This document shows positions 1 through 8,115 of a stretch of DNA of 64,000 bases, one piece after another. A model generated the notes under the pieces. That model was not told where the DNA came from and made no database searches. It saw only the letters and a program-made list of their open reading frames with translations. The first letter of the stretch is position 1; each line of letters starts with the position of its first letter. The translations under genes were made by a program, and so were the position numbers. Origin of the DNA: an uncultured Paracoccaceae bacterium (GTDB lineage: Bacteria > Pseudomonadota > Alphaproteobacteria > Rhodobacterales > Rhodobacteraceae). The DNA is taken from NCBI GenBank assembly GCA_937916485.1, contig CALFSV010000015.1, forward strand, positions 1 through 64,000, given 5' to 3'.

Positions 1-24
1 AAAAAAGGCCCCCATGAGGGCCCA
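1..24 (-). terminator. Rho-independent terminator of tRNA-Ser
   Basis: On the minus strand a 5-bp G/C stem (GGCCC with GGGCC, plus a possible G-T pair) closes a TCATGG loop and is followed by six T residues at the window edge. It lies 24 bp beyond the tRNA-Ser 3' end and points the same way, so it most likely ends that transcript. Confidence 0.8.
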
Positions 25-47
25 CTGTCGGTTTCGGCAAGTGTAAG

Positions 48-137
48 TGGCGGAGCGACAGGGATTCGAACCCTGGAGACGGTCTCCCGCCTACACACTT
101 TCCAGGCGTGCGCCTTCGACCACTCGGCCACCGCTCC
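48..137 (-). tRNA. tRNA-Ser (anticodon GGA)
   Basis: The minus strand reads as a 90-nt class II tRNA. The acceptor stem starts GGAGCGG and pairs with TCGCTCC, followed by discriminator G and an encoded CCA. The anticodon loop holds CTGGAAA, giving GGA, which reads UCC and UCU serine codons. A variable arm and a T loop with GGTTCGAATCC are present, as expected for tRNA-Ser. Confidence 0.96.
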
Positions 138-146
138 GTGAGGGGG

Positions 147-176
147 TGTCTATCCCTGAGGCTTGGGCAATTGCAA
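147..176 (-). promoter_or_regulatory. Probable sigma-70 promoter of tRNA-Ser
   Basis: The minus strand has TTGCAA (171-176) and TAGACA (147-152) separated by 18 bp. The -10 box ends 9 bp before the tRNA 5' end, which would give a very short leader. Read by eye only. Confidence 0.45.
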
Positions 177-284
177 TAGCCTGAAACACTCCAGAGTCAT
201 CATTTCCTTGGTCATTGTCACTTCTGTGCGGCTGACGCATACTCGACCGGTTGATCGGCACGAGACAGGACCCGAACAGAGCAA

Positions 285-1424
285 ATGGCAAACAATCCGT
301 TCAGCCCCGTTCCACCAAACCGGGACTGGCCAAGGCCAGACCCGACTCGGGTTCAGTCTGCTGCCCTCGTCATCATCGCGTTTGCCGTCGTCCTATTCCT
401 CTTGGTGCAGGCGCGGTTCATGCTGATTTCGCTGGCGACTGCCATCGTTCTGTTCAGCCTGACCAGCGATGCGATCAGCTTTATCGCCCGCCAGCGGGTG
501 GGTCCGATCCATATTCCAAACTGGCTGGCCAGCATCGTGGGGGTGGTCCTGATCTCGACCACGTTGCTGATCCTGACCTCGATCATCCTGGCGCAAATCA
601 ACACCGTTCTGACCACAACGCTCAGCTATACCGAACGCGCGCCCTCGGCGGTGGCGGACCTGTTCAAATGGCTGGGGGAGGATGCGCAACAGGCGGTCCT
701 GTCATCGCTGGCGACAGTGGACGTGTCGGGCTACTTGCGGACCCTTGCCGGACAGGCAAGCGGCATGATGCAGGCCACGGTCCTGATCATCCTGTTCGTC
801 GGCTTTCTCTTTGCCGAGCGTGTCTGGTTCTCGACCAAGCTGGTGAACTTCGTCGGGGACGAAGCGCAGGCGGACCGCGTTGGCCGGATTGTGGCGTCGA
901 TTATCCGCCGGGTGAACCGCTACCTTTTGGTCAAGACGCTGGTCAGCCTTGTCACTGGCCTGATGGTCTGGGCCATTGCGCATTTGTTCGGCCTCGACCT
1001 AGCCGTCTCACTCGGCATTCTGACCTTTATCCTGAATTACATCCCCAACATCGGGTCCATCGTGGCAACCGGGCTTGTCGCCCTTGTCACCTATGTGCAG
1101 CTGGCCGATGCTACCCCGACCTTGGCGATCTTTGTGATCGTTGGGGCCATCCAGTTCATCAACGGCAGCATCATCGACCCCATGTTGATGGGCCGGGCCC
1201 TGCGCCTGTCGTCCTTTGGGATCATCATCAGCCTGGCCTTCTGGGGCGCTGTCTGGGGTATTCCGGGCATGTTCCTGTCGGTGCCGATCATGGTCGCCCT
1301 GATGATCGTCTGTTCCGAGATCCCTGCCCTGCGACCCATTGCCATCCTGCTGTCCCGTGAAGGGCTGCCAGAGCCTGAGACGCAGGCACAGAACCGGCCG
1401 TCCATTGCCTCGGCTGCTGAATAG
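285..1424 (+). CDS. AI-2E transporter family (PerM/YdiK-like) membrane protein
   Basis: This 379-residue protein has paired hydrophobic segments near residues 25-62 and 83-105, further ones near 150-165 and 210-230, and a cluster from about 235 to 340. That is the usual pattern of the AI-2E/PerM family. Family members are multi-pass inner-membrane proteins; some export the signal AI-2 or act as sodium-proton antiporters, and most have unknown substrates. The C-terminal segment with NYIPNIGS and the INGSIIDPMLMG motif matches the conserved core. The ATG at 285 is the only good start. It stands alone, convergent with the metallopeptidase gene 3 bp away. The transported substrate cannot be inferred. 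Confidence 0.85.
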   Translation: MANNPFSPVPPNRDWPRPDPTRVQSAALVIIAFAVVLFLLVQARFMLISLATAIVLFSLTSDAISFIARQRVGPIHIPNWLASIVGVVLISTTLLILTSIILAQINTVLTTTLSYTERAPSAVADLFKWLGEDAQQAVLSSLATVDVSGYLRTLAGQASGMMQATVLIILFVGFLFAERVWFSTKLVNFVGDEAQADRVGRIVASIIRRVNRYLLVKTLVSLVTGLMVWAIAHLFGLDLAVSLGILTFILNYIPNIGSIVATGLVALVTYVQLADATPTLAIFVIVGAIQFINGSIIDPMLMGRALRLSSFGIIISLAFWGAVWGIPGMFLSVPIMVALMIVCSEIPALRPIAILLSREGLPEPETQAQNRPSIASAAE

Positions 1425-1427
1425 ACC

Positions 1428-2039
1428 CTATTGGGTCGGCGGAAAGAAGATCACGTCTTCGGCGAAATACTGATAGGAGTCAGCATTGCGCAGGGCGCCG
1501 TTCGGGTCGGTTCTGGCCATCGCCTCGCAGTCTCCGCGTGAATAGCACAGATCGTCAGTATTGGCGGTTTCCTCAAAGTGGCTCATCTCGTGGATGATTG
1601 TGCCCTCTTGTGTTCCATCCTCAAGCGCGCGGGCGCCGGGAAACACCCCCGTCATCGTCGGCAACCCAAAGAAGGGCGGGCAGAAGTTGACCACCCAGGG
1701 CCTGTCAAGATCGACGAAGGCATAGGTCCCGCCTTTGCAGGCCTCCTCGATGCTATTGCGGCAATTGCTGTGGATCTCTTGCTCGACGATCGACTTGTAG
1801 ACCGACTTGAGGTTGCGCCGCAAAAAGTCACCATTGCGCCGCGAGTAGTCGCCGAACCAGCGGCGGTATTCTGGCGTGTCTCCCACCAATACCGAAGCCT
1901 GCAGGGCAAGGTCATGCGCCCCTTCGACGGCAGCAGCGATGGCTGCAATCTCGGACTTTTCGCACTGGTTGTAGGTCTGGGCGGTGGCCGGTCCGGCAAC
2001 CGTTGCCGCGATCAACGCCAATGTCCTTAACTGCCGCAT
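1428..2039 (-). CDS. Secreted M35-like (aspzincin) metallopeptidase
   Basis: I place the start at 2039, where GAGGCGG precedes the ATG and the product opens with a signal peptide (MRQLRTLALIAATVAGPATA, probable cleavage before QTY). The mature part of about 183 residues contains GTIIHEMSHF, the HExxH zinc site at residues 150-154. An Asp-rich TDDLCYS follows at 161-167, consistent with the third zinc ligand of deuterolysin / Lys-specific M35 peptidases. Six cysteines suggest disulfides and a periplasmic or secreted location. An upstream in-frame extension to 2087 exists but would bury the signal peptide. The substrate is unknown. Confidence 0.75.
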   Translation of the reverse strand: MRQLRTLALIAATVAGPATAQTYNQCEKSEIAAIAAAVEGAHDLALQASVLVGDTPEYRRWFGDYSRRNGDFLRRNLKSVYKSIVEQEIHSNCRNSIEEACKGGTYAFVDLDRPWVVNFCPPFFGLPTMTGVFPGARALEDGTQEGTIIHEMSHFEETANTDDLCYSRGDCEAMARTDPNGALRNADSYQYFAEDVIFFPPTQ

Positions 2040-2090
2040 CGTTCCGCCTCGTCCTGACTGACCTTGGAAAACGCTAACAACACTCACCCC

Positions 2091-2807
2091 TCAACTCAAC
2101 AACAGCGAAACGCGGCGGTTCTGTTTGCCCTTGTTCTCGATCTTGCCGATCTGCACGGGGCCGATCTCGCCGGTGCGGGCCACATGGGTTCCGCCGCAGG
2201 GTTGCAAATCGACCGTAGAGTCGCCCTGCCCGATCCGCACCAGCCTGATCCGCCCCGCCCCGCGCGGGGGCTGGACGGACAGGGTCTTGACCAGGGCGGG
2301 ATTGGCATCAAGCTCGGCTTCGGTGATCCATTCTTCGGATACAGGCAGGTCTTGTGCGATCAGGTCGTTCAGGGCGGCGTTCAGGGCCGGCACATCGCTC
2401 GGCGGCTCTGGCATGACGAAGTCCAGACGGCTCTTGTCCGCCCCGATGGCCCCGCCCGTCACCGGCAGGGGAATGACCACAGTCAAAAGATGGAGCGCCG
2501 TATGCATGCGCATGTGGCGATGACGGCGGTCCCAGTTGAGGGTTTGGGTCACCTTTGCCCCGACAGGCGGCAGCACGTCCGGGGAAGCCGGGACGAGGAC
2601 GATTTGCCCGGCCTCACCCTTAAAAGTCGCCGCGATGGCGATGTCTTGCCCGTCAAAGCTCAGGACGCCGGTATCCCCCGGCTGGCCGCCCCCGGTTGGG
2701 TAAAAGATGCTGGCGTCAAGGATCAGGCCCCCATCGGCTGTATGCCCCAACACCGTGCCCTGCGCGATGCGCGACATGGGATCAGTCAGAAACAGAGGCG
2801 TTGTCAT
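2091..2807 (-). CDS. alaX: Alanyl-tRNA editing protein (AlaX type)
   Basis: AlaX proteins are free-standing editing domains that deacylate Ser- or Gly-tRNA(Ala). The 238-residue product has the N-terminal FYPTGGGQPGD segment, the zinc-binding HTALHLL motif and the downstream CGGTH motif, all as in the editing domain of AlaRS. Length suits the medium AlaX-M class. Its start overlaps the stop of the upstream channel gene in an ATGA, so the two are translationally coupled. Coupling to a mechanosensitive channel and cysK is not an obvious functional link. Confidence 0.9.
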   Translation of the reverse strand: MTTPLFLTDPMSRIAQGTVLGHTADGGLILDASIFYPTGGGQPGDTGVLSFDGQDIAIAATFKGEAGQIVLVPASPDVLPPVGAKVTQTLNWDRRHRHMRMHTALHLLTVVIPLPVTGGAIGADKSRLDFVMPEPPSDVPALNAALNDLIAQDLPVSEEWITEAELDANPALVKTLSVQPPRGAGRIRLVRIGQGDSTVDLQPCGGTHVARTGEIGPVQIGKIENKGKQNRRVSLLLS

Positions 2808-5329
2808 GCAGGATCTTCCTTAGGGTCTTGTTTCGGGTCGGCAGGTGGGCGCAATGCCTCGGGGTTGCGCAGCCAGATGTCGCGTTGGGCAAAGGGAATC
2901 TCGATCCCTTCGGCGGCAAAACGGGTGTTGATGGCGTGATTCATGTCGGATTTCACGACCAGCATGAAGTTGATGTCCCGCAGGATGGCCCGGATCTCAA
3001 AATCAAGGGAATCCGCGCCAAAGCCCATGAACAGAACTGAAGGTGGCGGGGTCAGGATGACCATCGGGTGATCCTGCGCAATCTCGTTCAGGATTGCCTC
3101 GACCCGCTTGGTGTCCGTCCCATAGGCGACACCCACCGGGATGATCACCCGGCCGACAAGATTGCCCCGGGTCCAGTTGGTGACCTGACCGGTGACCAGA
3201 TCCGCGTTGGGAATGATGACATCGGTCCTGTCAAAGGTCTCGATCCGGGTCGAGCGGACGGAAATGGCGCGAACATAGCCCATCTGGCCATTCACCTCGA
3301 TCCAGTCGCCCTCGCTCACCGGGCGTTCGATCAGCAGGATGATGCCCGACACAAAGTTGGACACGATGGTCTGCAGGCCAAAACCGATGCCCACCGACAG
3401 GGCACCGGCGACAATTGCCAGCGACGACAGGTCAAGCCCGGTGCTGCGCACGGCGACAAGGGCGGCCAGCACGATCCCCATGTAACCAACGCCCGCAACG
3501 ATGGCATTGCGCCCACCAAGATCCAGCCGCGTGCGCGGCAGGATCGAATTGCGCAGCGCCCCTTGCAGAAGGCGGGTCAGCATGTAGCCAAGCCCAAACA
3601 CAAGCAGCAGGGTGAGAATGTCGGTCGGGGACACCCTCGTCTCGCCCAGACTGTAACCTTCCCGGAAGCGGGCCCAAACCTCCATGAGGTCCTCAACCCG
3701 TGCGCCCCAGATCAGCGCGACAAAGGGCAAGGCGACGAGCGACAGGGCAAAGCCGATCAGAACCGGGGCAAGCGCATCTTGCCCGCTGCCGTCAGACCGG
3801 GTCAGAAGGGAGTAAAGGTCGAAAACGAAGGACTGCAAAAGGACAACCACGCTCAGAAGCGCAAGGGTCATCACCGTGGGCAGCACAATCGCATTGGCCG
3901 CCGCTCCATAGCCCAGTGCTGCAAGAATGGGGCCGGCAAAGGCCACAAGGATGGCCCCCCGCCCAACCAGCCAGAAAACATTGCTGTGCTCCGATCCGGT
4001 GGCCTCCTTCTGGTTCGACCGCGCCCCGCCCGGAATCGCACGCATCAGCACCTGGCCCATCCGAAACAGCGAATAGCCCAAGGCCAATTGGATCGGAAAG
4101 AAAAGGACAGCCCAGCCAGCCTCGCTTGCCTCGCCGGTCGACAGAAAGGAGGTTGCCAGCACCCCTACCCCCATGATCCAGCCGATCTGACTAACGTATC
4201 GACGCCCGCGGGCTCGGTAGCGCAATTGGATGTCGGGACGCGAATGGCCCAGGATCGACGAAGTCTCAAACTGCCCGCCCAGCCAGCGCCCGATGACCAC
4301 ATAGACCCCGGCCATCAACAAGGCATCGACAAAGATCTGGCCGCGCAATCCAATGAGGGTGGTTGCCTCTAGCCCCTCTTGAAGGGCATAGATACCGATC
4401 AACGGCAGCGCGATCTGACCCAGCGAGATCAGGAACCGCCAGGCCCCCTGACCAATCTGAAGTTGGCCATCAGTCGCAGCCTGGGCAGCATCGACACGTG
4501 CCTGTGCCGCCAGAACCACCGTGCGTCCCCGCAACAAAAGGGCAAGTGCGACCACCAACAGTCCGATGGACTCCGCGATGTTGGTCAAAAAATCCTGCCA
4601 GCGGGTCCCGCTGCTCAGGATCGCGACGGCTTCGTTCTTGAATTCATCCAGCCGGGTCATATAGGCCTCGGCCGCATCTCCCCAAACGCGCGGATCCAAC
4701 GGCGAGGCACCCCGCTCCAGCAGTGTCGATTCCCGGCTTTGTCGGATCAGTGCATCGATTTCCGTGATCAAACCCTCGGCCCTCGCATGGGCTTCAAGGG
4801 CTAGCAGGCCCGGTGCCTTGAGACGGGTCAACTGCTCGTGCAGTTGGACACGACGCTCGGTGACCTCGGGTGCCTCGTCCTGCGGGTCGTCGGGGACTGG
4901 ACCAAGGGCGGTAATCTGGCTTTCGACGGTCCTGAACCGGGCGGCGTTGACCGATTGTTCGGCCTGGAACTGATCACGCCAGGCGACGAGATCCGCCCGC
5001 AACCGTTCAAGGGCAAAGGAACTGCCGCGGCCAAGCTCGGAAATCGCTTCGCTCCGGCTCGCTGTCCTTTCCCAGGCGGCGTAGTCGGGTCCGGTGCCAA
5101 GTTCCGCCACGTTCTCGTCGACGGCGCCAACCTCCCCCTGCGCCGTTTCGACTATAGGGGTTTCAGACTGACCTGTATCGGGAGGAAGACTGTCAGGGGG
5201 GGCAGCATCAGAGGGTACGGTCTCGGTCAGCCCCCGCTCTGTTACGTCAGGCGATGTCGTCTGCGCCAGCATGGGCCCTGCCAGAAGCAGCAGGATCGCG
5301 ATGCACCAGCCGGAAAGCGCAGGTTTCAT
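2804..5329 (-). CDS. Mechanosensitive channel, MscS family with DUF3772 N-terminus
   Basis: The 841-residue protein has a signal peptide (cleavage near PMLAQ), then a long polar periplasmic region of about 220 residues rich in charged helices (DUF3772 type). About ten membrane segments follow, then an MscS core near residues 600-790 with LSVGIGFGLQTIVSNFVSGI (pore helix and beta-domain entry) and ERPVSEGDWIEV. Family members gate under membrane tension to release osmolytes. The gene overlaps cysK upstream and alaX downstream by 4 bp each, so all three are cotranslated. The C-terminal tail (KQDPKEDPA) is polar. Confidence 0.88.
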   Translation of the reverse strand: MKPALSGWCIAILLLLAGPMLAQTTSPDVTERGLTETVPSDAAPPDSLPPDTGQSETPIVETAQGEVGAVDENVAELGTGPDYAAWERTASRSEAISELGRGSSFALERLRADLVAWRDQFQAEQSVNAARFRTVESQITALGPVPDDPQDEAPEVTERRVQLHEQLTRLKAPGLLALEAHARAEGLITEIDALIRQSRESTLLERGASPLDPRVWGDAAEAYMTRLDEFKNEAVAILSSGTRWQDFLTNIAESIGLLVVALALLLRGRTVVLAAQARVDAAQAATDGQLQIGQGAWRFLISLGQIALPLIGIYALQEGLEATTLIGLRGQIFVDALLMAGVYVVIGRWLGGQFETSSILGHSRPDIQLRYRARGRRYVSQIGWIMGVGVLATSFLSTGEASEAGWAVLFFPIQLALGYSLFRMGQVLMRAIPGGARSNQKEATGSEHSNVFWLVGRGAILVAFAGPILAALGYGAAANAIVLPTVMTLALLSVVVLLQSFVFDLYSLLTRSDGSGQDALAPVLIGFALSLVALPFVALIWGARVEDLMEVWARFREGYSLGETRVSPTDILTLLLVFGLGYMLTRLLQGALRNSILPRTRLDLGGRNAIVAGVGYMGIVLAALVAVRSTGLDLSSLAIVAGALSVGIGFGLQTIVSNFVSGIILLIERPVSEGDWIEVNGQMGYVRAISVRSTRIETFDRTDVIIPNADLVTGQVTNWTRGNLVGRVIIPVGVAYGTDTKRVEAILNEIAQDHPMVILTPPPSVLFMGFGADSLDFEIRAILRDINFMLVVKSDMNHAINTRFAAEGIEIPFAQRDIWLRNPEALRPPADPKQDPKEDPA

Positions 5330-6360
5330 ATATCCTCGAATACCCCCGGAATGGAGGATGGCCCCTGATCAAGCCAGCCCGGCACGGGCAGGCCCTTGTC
5401 GCGCAGGAAAGCAGGGTTAAACAACTTGGACTGATACCGGGTTCCGTAGTCGCACAGAATCGTCACGATGGTATGGCCGGGTCCCATTTCGCGGGCCATA
5501 CGCATGGCTCCGGCGACGTTGATGCCCGACGATCCGCCAAGGCAAAGACCCTCATGTTGCAGCAGGTCAAAGACAATGGGCAGGGCTTCGGTATCGGGGA
5601 TGTTATAGCTGAAGTCGGGGGTAAACCCTTCAAGGTTGGCGGTGATCCGGCCCTGACCGATGCCTTCGGTGATGCTGTCGCCCGCGCTTTGCAGCGTGCC
5701 GGTGGTATAATAGCTATGCAGCGCTGCGCCATCAGGGTCAGCCAGGCCGATCTTGACGCCCTTGGGCTGCAGGGCCATGCCCACTCCGGCCATAGTGCCA
5801 CCGGACCCGACAGCACAGATGAACCCGTCCACCTTGCCGCCCGTCTGTTCCCAAATCTCGGGGCCGGTGGTTTCGATATGAGCCTGACGGTTGGCCACGT
5901 TATCAAACTGGTTCGCCCAGATGACCCCTTCGTTGGTGGTCCGGGCCAACTGCTCGGCCAGACGACCCGAATAGCGGACATAGTTGTTGGGGTTGCGATA
6001 GGGGGCGGCGGGAACCTGGACCAACTCGGCCCCGGCCAGGCGAAGCATATCCTTCTTTTCCTGGCTTTGCGTCTCGGGGATGACGATGACGGTCTTAAAG
6101 CCCATGGAGGCGCCGACAAGGGCAAGGCCGATACCGGTATTGCCTGCCGTGCCTTCGACAATGGTGCCGCCGGGGCGAAGCTGGCCCTTGGCAATTGCGT
6201 CGCGGATGATGAACAGGGCCGCCCGGTCCTTGACCGACTGGCCGGGGTTCATGAATTCCGCCTTGCCCAGAATCTCGCAGCCCGTCGCCTCGGACGCGGC
6301 GCGAAGCCTTATCAGGGGCGTGTTGCCAACAGTGGCAGCGAGATCGGTCTTGATGGACAT
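5326..6360 (-). CDS. cysK: Cysteine synthase A (O-acetylserine sulfhydrylase), PLP-dependent
   Basis: It makes cysteine from O-acetylserine and sulfide. In the 344-residue product NPGQSVKDRAA carries the PLP lysine, EGTAGNTG binds the substrate carboxylate, and VGSGGTMAG cups the phosphate. I start at MSIKTD (6360), which has AAAGG about 8 nt upstream; an ATG at 6375 is an alternative and the longer frame to 6504 is not credible. The gene lies 104 bp downstream of trgB and overlaps the channel gene. As I recall, cysK next to trgAB was linked to tellurite resistance in R. sphaeroides, so it may serve thiol-based oxidant defence as well as biosynthesis. Confidence 0.93.
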   Translation of the reverse strand: MSIKTDLAATVGNTPLIRLRAASEATGCEILGKAEFMNPGQSVKDRAALFIIRDAIAKGQLRPGGTIVEGTAGNTGIGLALVGASMGFKTVIVIPETQSQEKKDMLRLAGAELVQVPAAPYRNPNNYVRYSGRLAEQLARTTNEGVIWANQFDNVANRQAHIETTGPEIWEQTGGKVDGFICAVGSGGTMAGVGMALQPKGVKIGLADPDGAALHSYYTTGTLQSAGDSITEGIGQGRITANLEGFTPDFSYNIPDTEALPIVFDLLQHEGLCLGGSSGINVAGAMRMAREMGPGHTIVTILCDYGTRYQSKLFNPAFLRDKGLPVPGWLDQGPSSIPGVFEDI

Positions 6361-6464
6361 GGACGGGCCTTTCATTGCAGCCGGCGGATCAGCGCCAGCA
6401 CCGCGTGCCCCCTTTGTGTAGGGGGCCAAAGGCCTGAACTCAAGAGGTGGAGCCAGGGTGCAGG

Positions 6465-7589
6465 TCAGCCCGGCGAAGGGCGGCCCCGATGCCGAGCCAA
6501 CCACAGCAACATAGCCACCAGCGGCCCAACGTTGACCTCGCCCGTGTCGATAAGGTCAAGGGCCGCATCGAGGGACATAACATGGCTGCGCAGATCTTCT
6601 CCCTCTTCGGGAAGCCCGCCGTGGAAATCCGCCTCCGGGGGAAGATCGGTCAGGCCAAGGTAGCAATGAAAGTAATCCGTGCTCGATCCCGGCGAGGCAT
6701 AGACCGAGAACATCTTGTCCAGGCGCGAAAACGTCACCCCCGCCTCTTCTGCCGCCTCGCGGTGGGCGGCGTCCTCGGGGGATTCGCCAGCATCCACGAT
6801 GCCCGCCACAGGCTCCAGGCACCAGGGGTTTGGGTCAGACCGGCGGGCCGGACCGTTGCGAAACTGCTCGATCAACAGGACCCGGTCCCGAACCGGATCA
6901 TAGGGTAGCACCAGGGCGGCATCGGCCCCGACCAACACTTCGCGCTTCAAACTGGTCGCCCATGCGCCGTCAAAACGGCGGTGATCGATGGACAGAGCCG
7001 CGAATTTGAAAAAGGCCCCCGCCAAAGGGGCCGCAGGGCGGACAACATAGTCCGCAGGGCCACCCGACCGGCGACGGGTTGCCGGAACATCCGACCGGCT
7101 GGCCCGAACGCTGGCCTGCGCGCGGTGTTCCATCATCCGCCACTGGGCAAACAGCTGGTCCCCAGAAAGAGGCGGATCATGTGTGTCGATTTCATCCGCG
7201 GCAAAGCAGGCAGCCTCAGCCCCGATCGGCTCCCACTCTGGCAAGGACCACGGCGCGCCCGACGGAACATGCCAGGGCGGTGGAGCATAGGCATGCGCCA
7301 CAACGTCGCGACCATCCCCAAGCCTAAGCGCGACCTCGATCACCGTATACCCGAACGCGACCTCGTAAAGGTCCAGCCGGGCCCGCTGGCGTTCGGTCAG
7401 GTCGAACCAGACTTCGCCCATCGCGACCGATCCCGGACGGGACACAAGCATCGGCAATGTGCCGTCCTGAACCCGGTCGACCGCATGATCGGGTAGAGTT
7501 GCGGGCAGACAGCGGGCGTCGGTCCCAGGACCGGCCACGCGGTCGAACAACGGCCTATGCCGCAAAGTGCCATACAGGAAAAGTGCCAC
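6465..7589 (-). CDS. trgB: TrgB-like fusion of gamma-glutamylcyclotransferase-like and NUDIX domains
   Basis: The 374-residue product starts at a GTG (7589) with GAGGG about 9 nt upstream; the frame open to 7667 would run into trgA. The N-terminal 110 residues begin LFLYGTL, the GGCT/AIG2 signature. The C-terminal 150 residues contain a complete Nudix box (residues G-IVDAG-E-SPEDAAH-RE, then A-A-EE-A-G-V). By family this half resembles ADP-ribose pyrophosphatases. With trgA 22 bp upstream and cysK downstream this matches the R. sphaeroides tellurite-resistance order, from memory. What the fused GGCT domain does is unknown. Confidence 0.85.
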   Translation of the reverse strand: MALFLYGTLRHRPLFDRVAGPGTDARCLPATLPDHAVDRVQDGTLPMLVSRPGSVAMGEVWFDLTERQRARLDLYEVAFGYTVIEVALRLGDGRDVVAHAYAPPPWHVPSGAPWSLPEWEPIGAEAACFAADEIDTHDPPLSGDQLFAQWRMMEHRAQASVRASRSDVPATRRRSGGPADYVVRPAAPLAGAFFKFAALSIDHRRFDGAWATSLKREVLVGADAALVLPYDPVRDRVLLIEQFRNGPARRSDPNPWCLEPVAGIVDAGESPEDAAHREAAEEAGVTFSRLDKMFSVYASPGSSTDYFHCYLGLTDLPPEADFHGGLPEEGEDLRSHVMSLDAALDLIDTGEVNVGPLVAMLLWLARHRGRPSPG

Positions 7590-7611
7590 GGACGGTCGCC
7601 CTCGATTGGGC

Positions 7612-8061
7612 CTAACGGAAATTCCGCCCGGCCAGTTCCACCACCAAGGCCGCCACGACCCCACCAATCACCAATGTGCCGATCACCGTCGGGTCGATCA
7701 TGATCTGCCCGTTCTCGACCATAAGATCAAAGATCCCGATCACTGCCTCGACCGGACCGTCATAGGCCCGACGCAGGGACAGGCGGATCATTTCTGCGGC
7801 GCAATTCAGGAAAAGCGCCCAAAACACGAGACCCGCAACCGTTGTCAGACCATAGCTGACCGCGGCCGCCCAACCGGTTCCGGCGCGACTGCCCGCGATG
7901 ACCCAGCCCACCGCAAACCCGACTGCCGTATTGACCCATTCAAACAGCCCCGGGTCCGAGCCCTCGGGAAACAGCGGAATGATCACCTGCGACGTCCACC
8001 AGGCCAGTCCGGCAAAAAGGATCGCGGCCACCAGCTTGCCCGCAGTCAGCATCCCTATCAT
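7612..8061 (-). CDS. trgA: TrgA family integral membrane protein
   Basis: The 149-residue protein has four predicted membrane helices (about residues 6-28, 45-60, 68-88 and 122-143) and little else. A good AGGAG lies 6-9 nt before the ATG. I identify it as TrgA from its size, its hydrophobic pattern and its position directly upstream of trgB, as in R. sphaeroides. Its biochemical role in tellurite tolerance is not known. It probably heads or belongs to a trgA-trgB-cysK-channel-alaX transcript. Confidence 0.8.
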   Translation of the reverse strand: MIGMLTAGKLVAAILFAGLAWWTSQVIIPLFPEGSDPGLFEWVNTAVGFAVGWVIAGSRAGTGWAAAVSYGLTTVAGLVFWALFLNCAAEMIRLSLRRAYDGPVEAVIGIFDLMVENGQIMIDPTVIGTLVIGGVVAALVVELAGRNFR

Positions 8062-8115
8062 GGTCTTCTCCTGCTCGGTCCGGTTGCCCCGGCGTTGCGG
8101 GACGCCAAGGCAGGG

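Noticed and set aside
251..1360. 369-codon plus-strand frame overlapping the AI-2E gene
   Set aside because: It is a +1-type shadow of a GC-rich gene; it is rich in Gly, Pro, Arg and His with no hydrophobic pattern.
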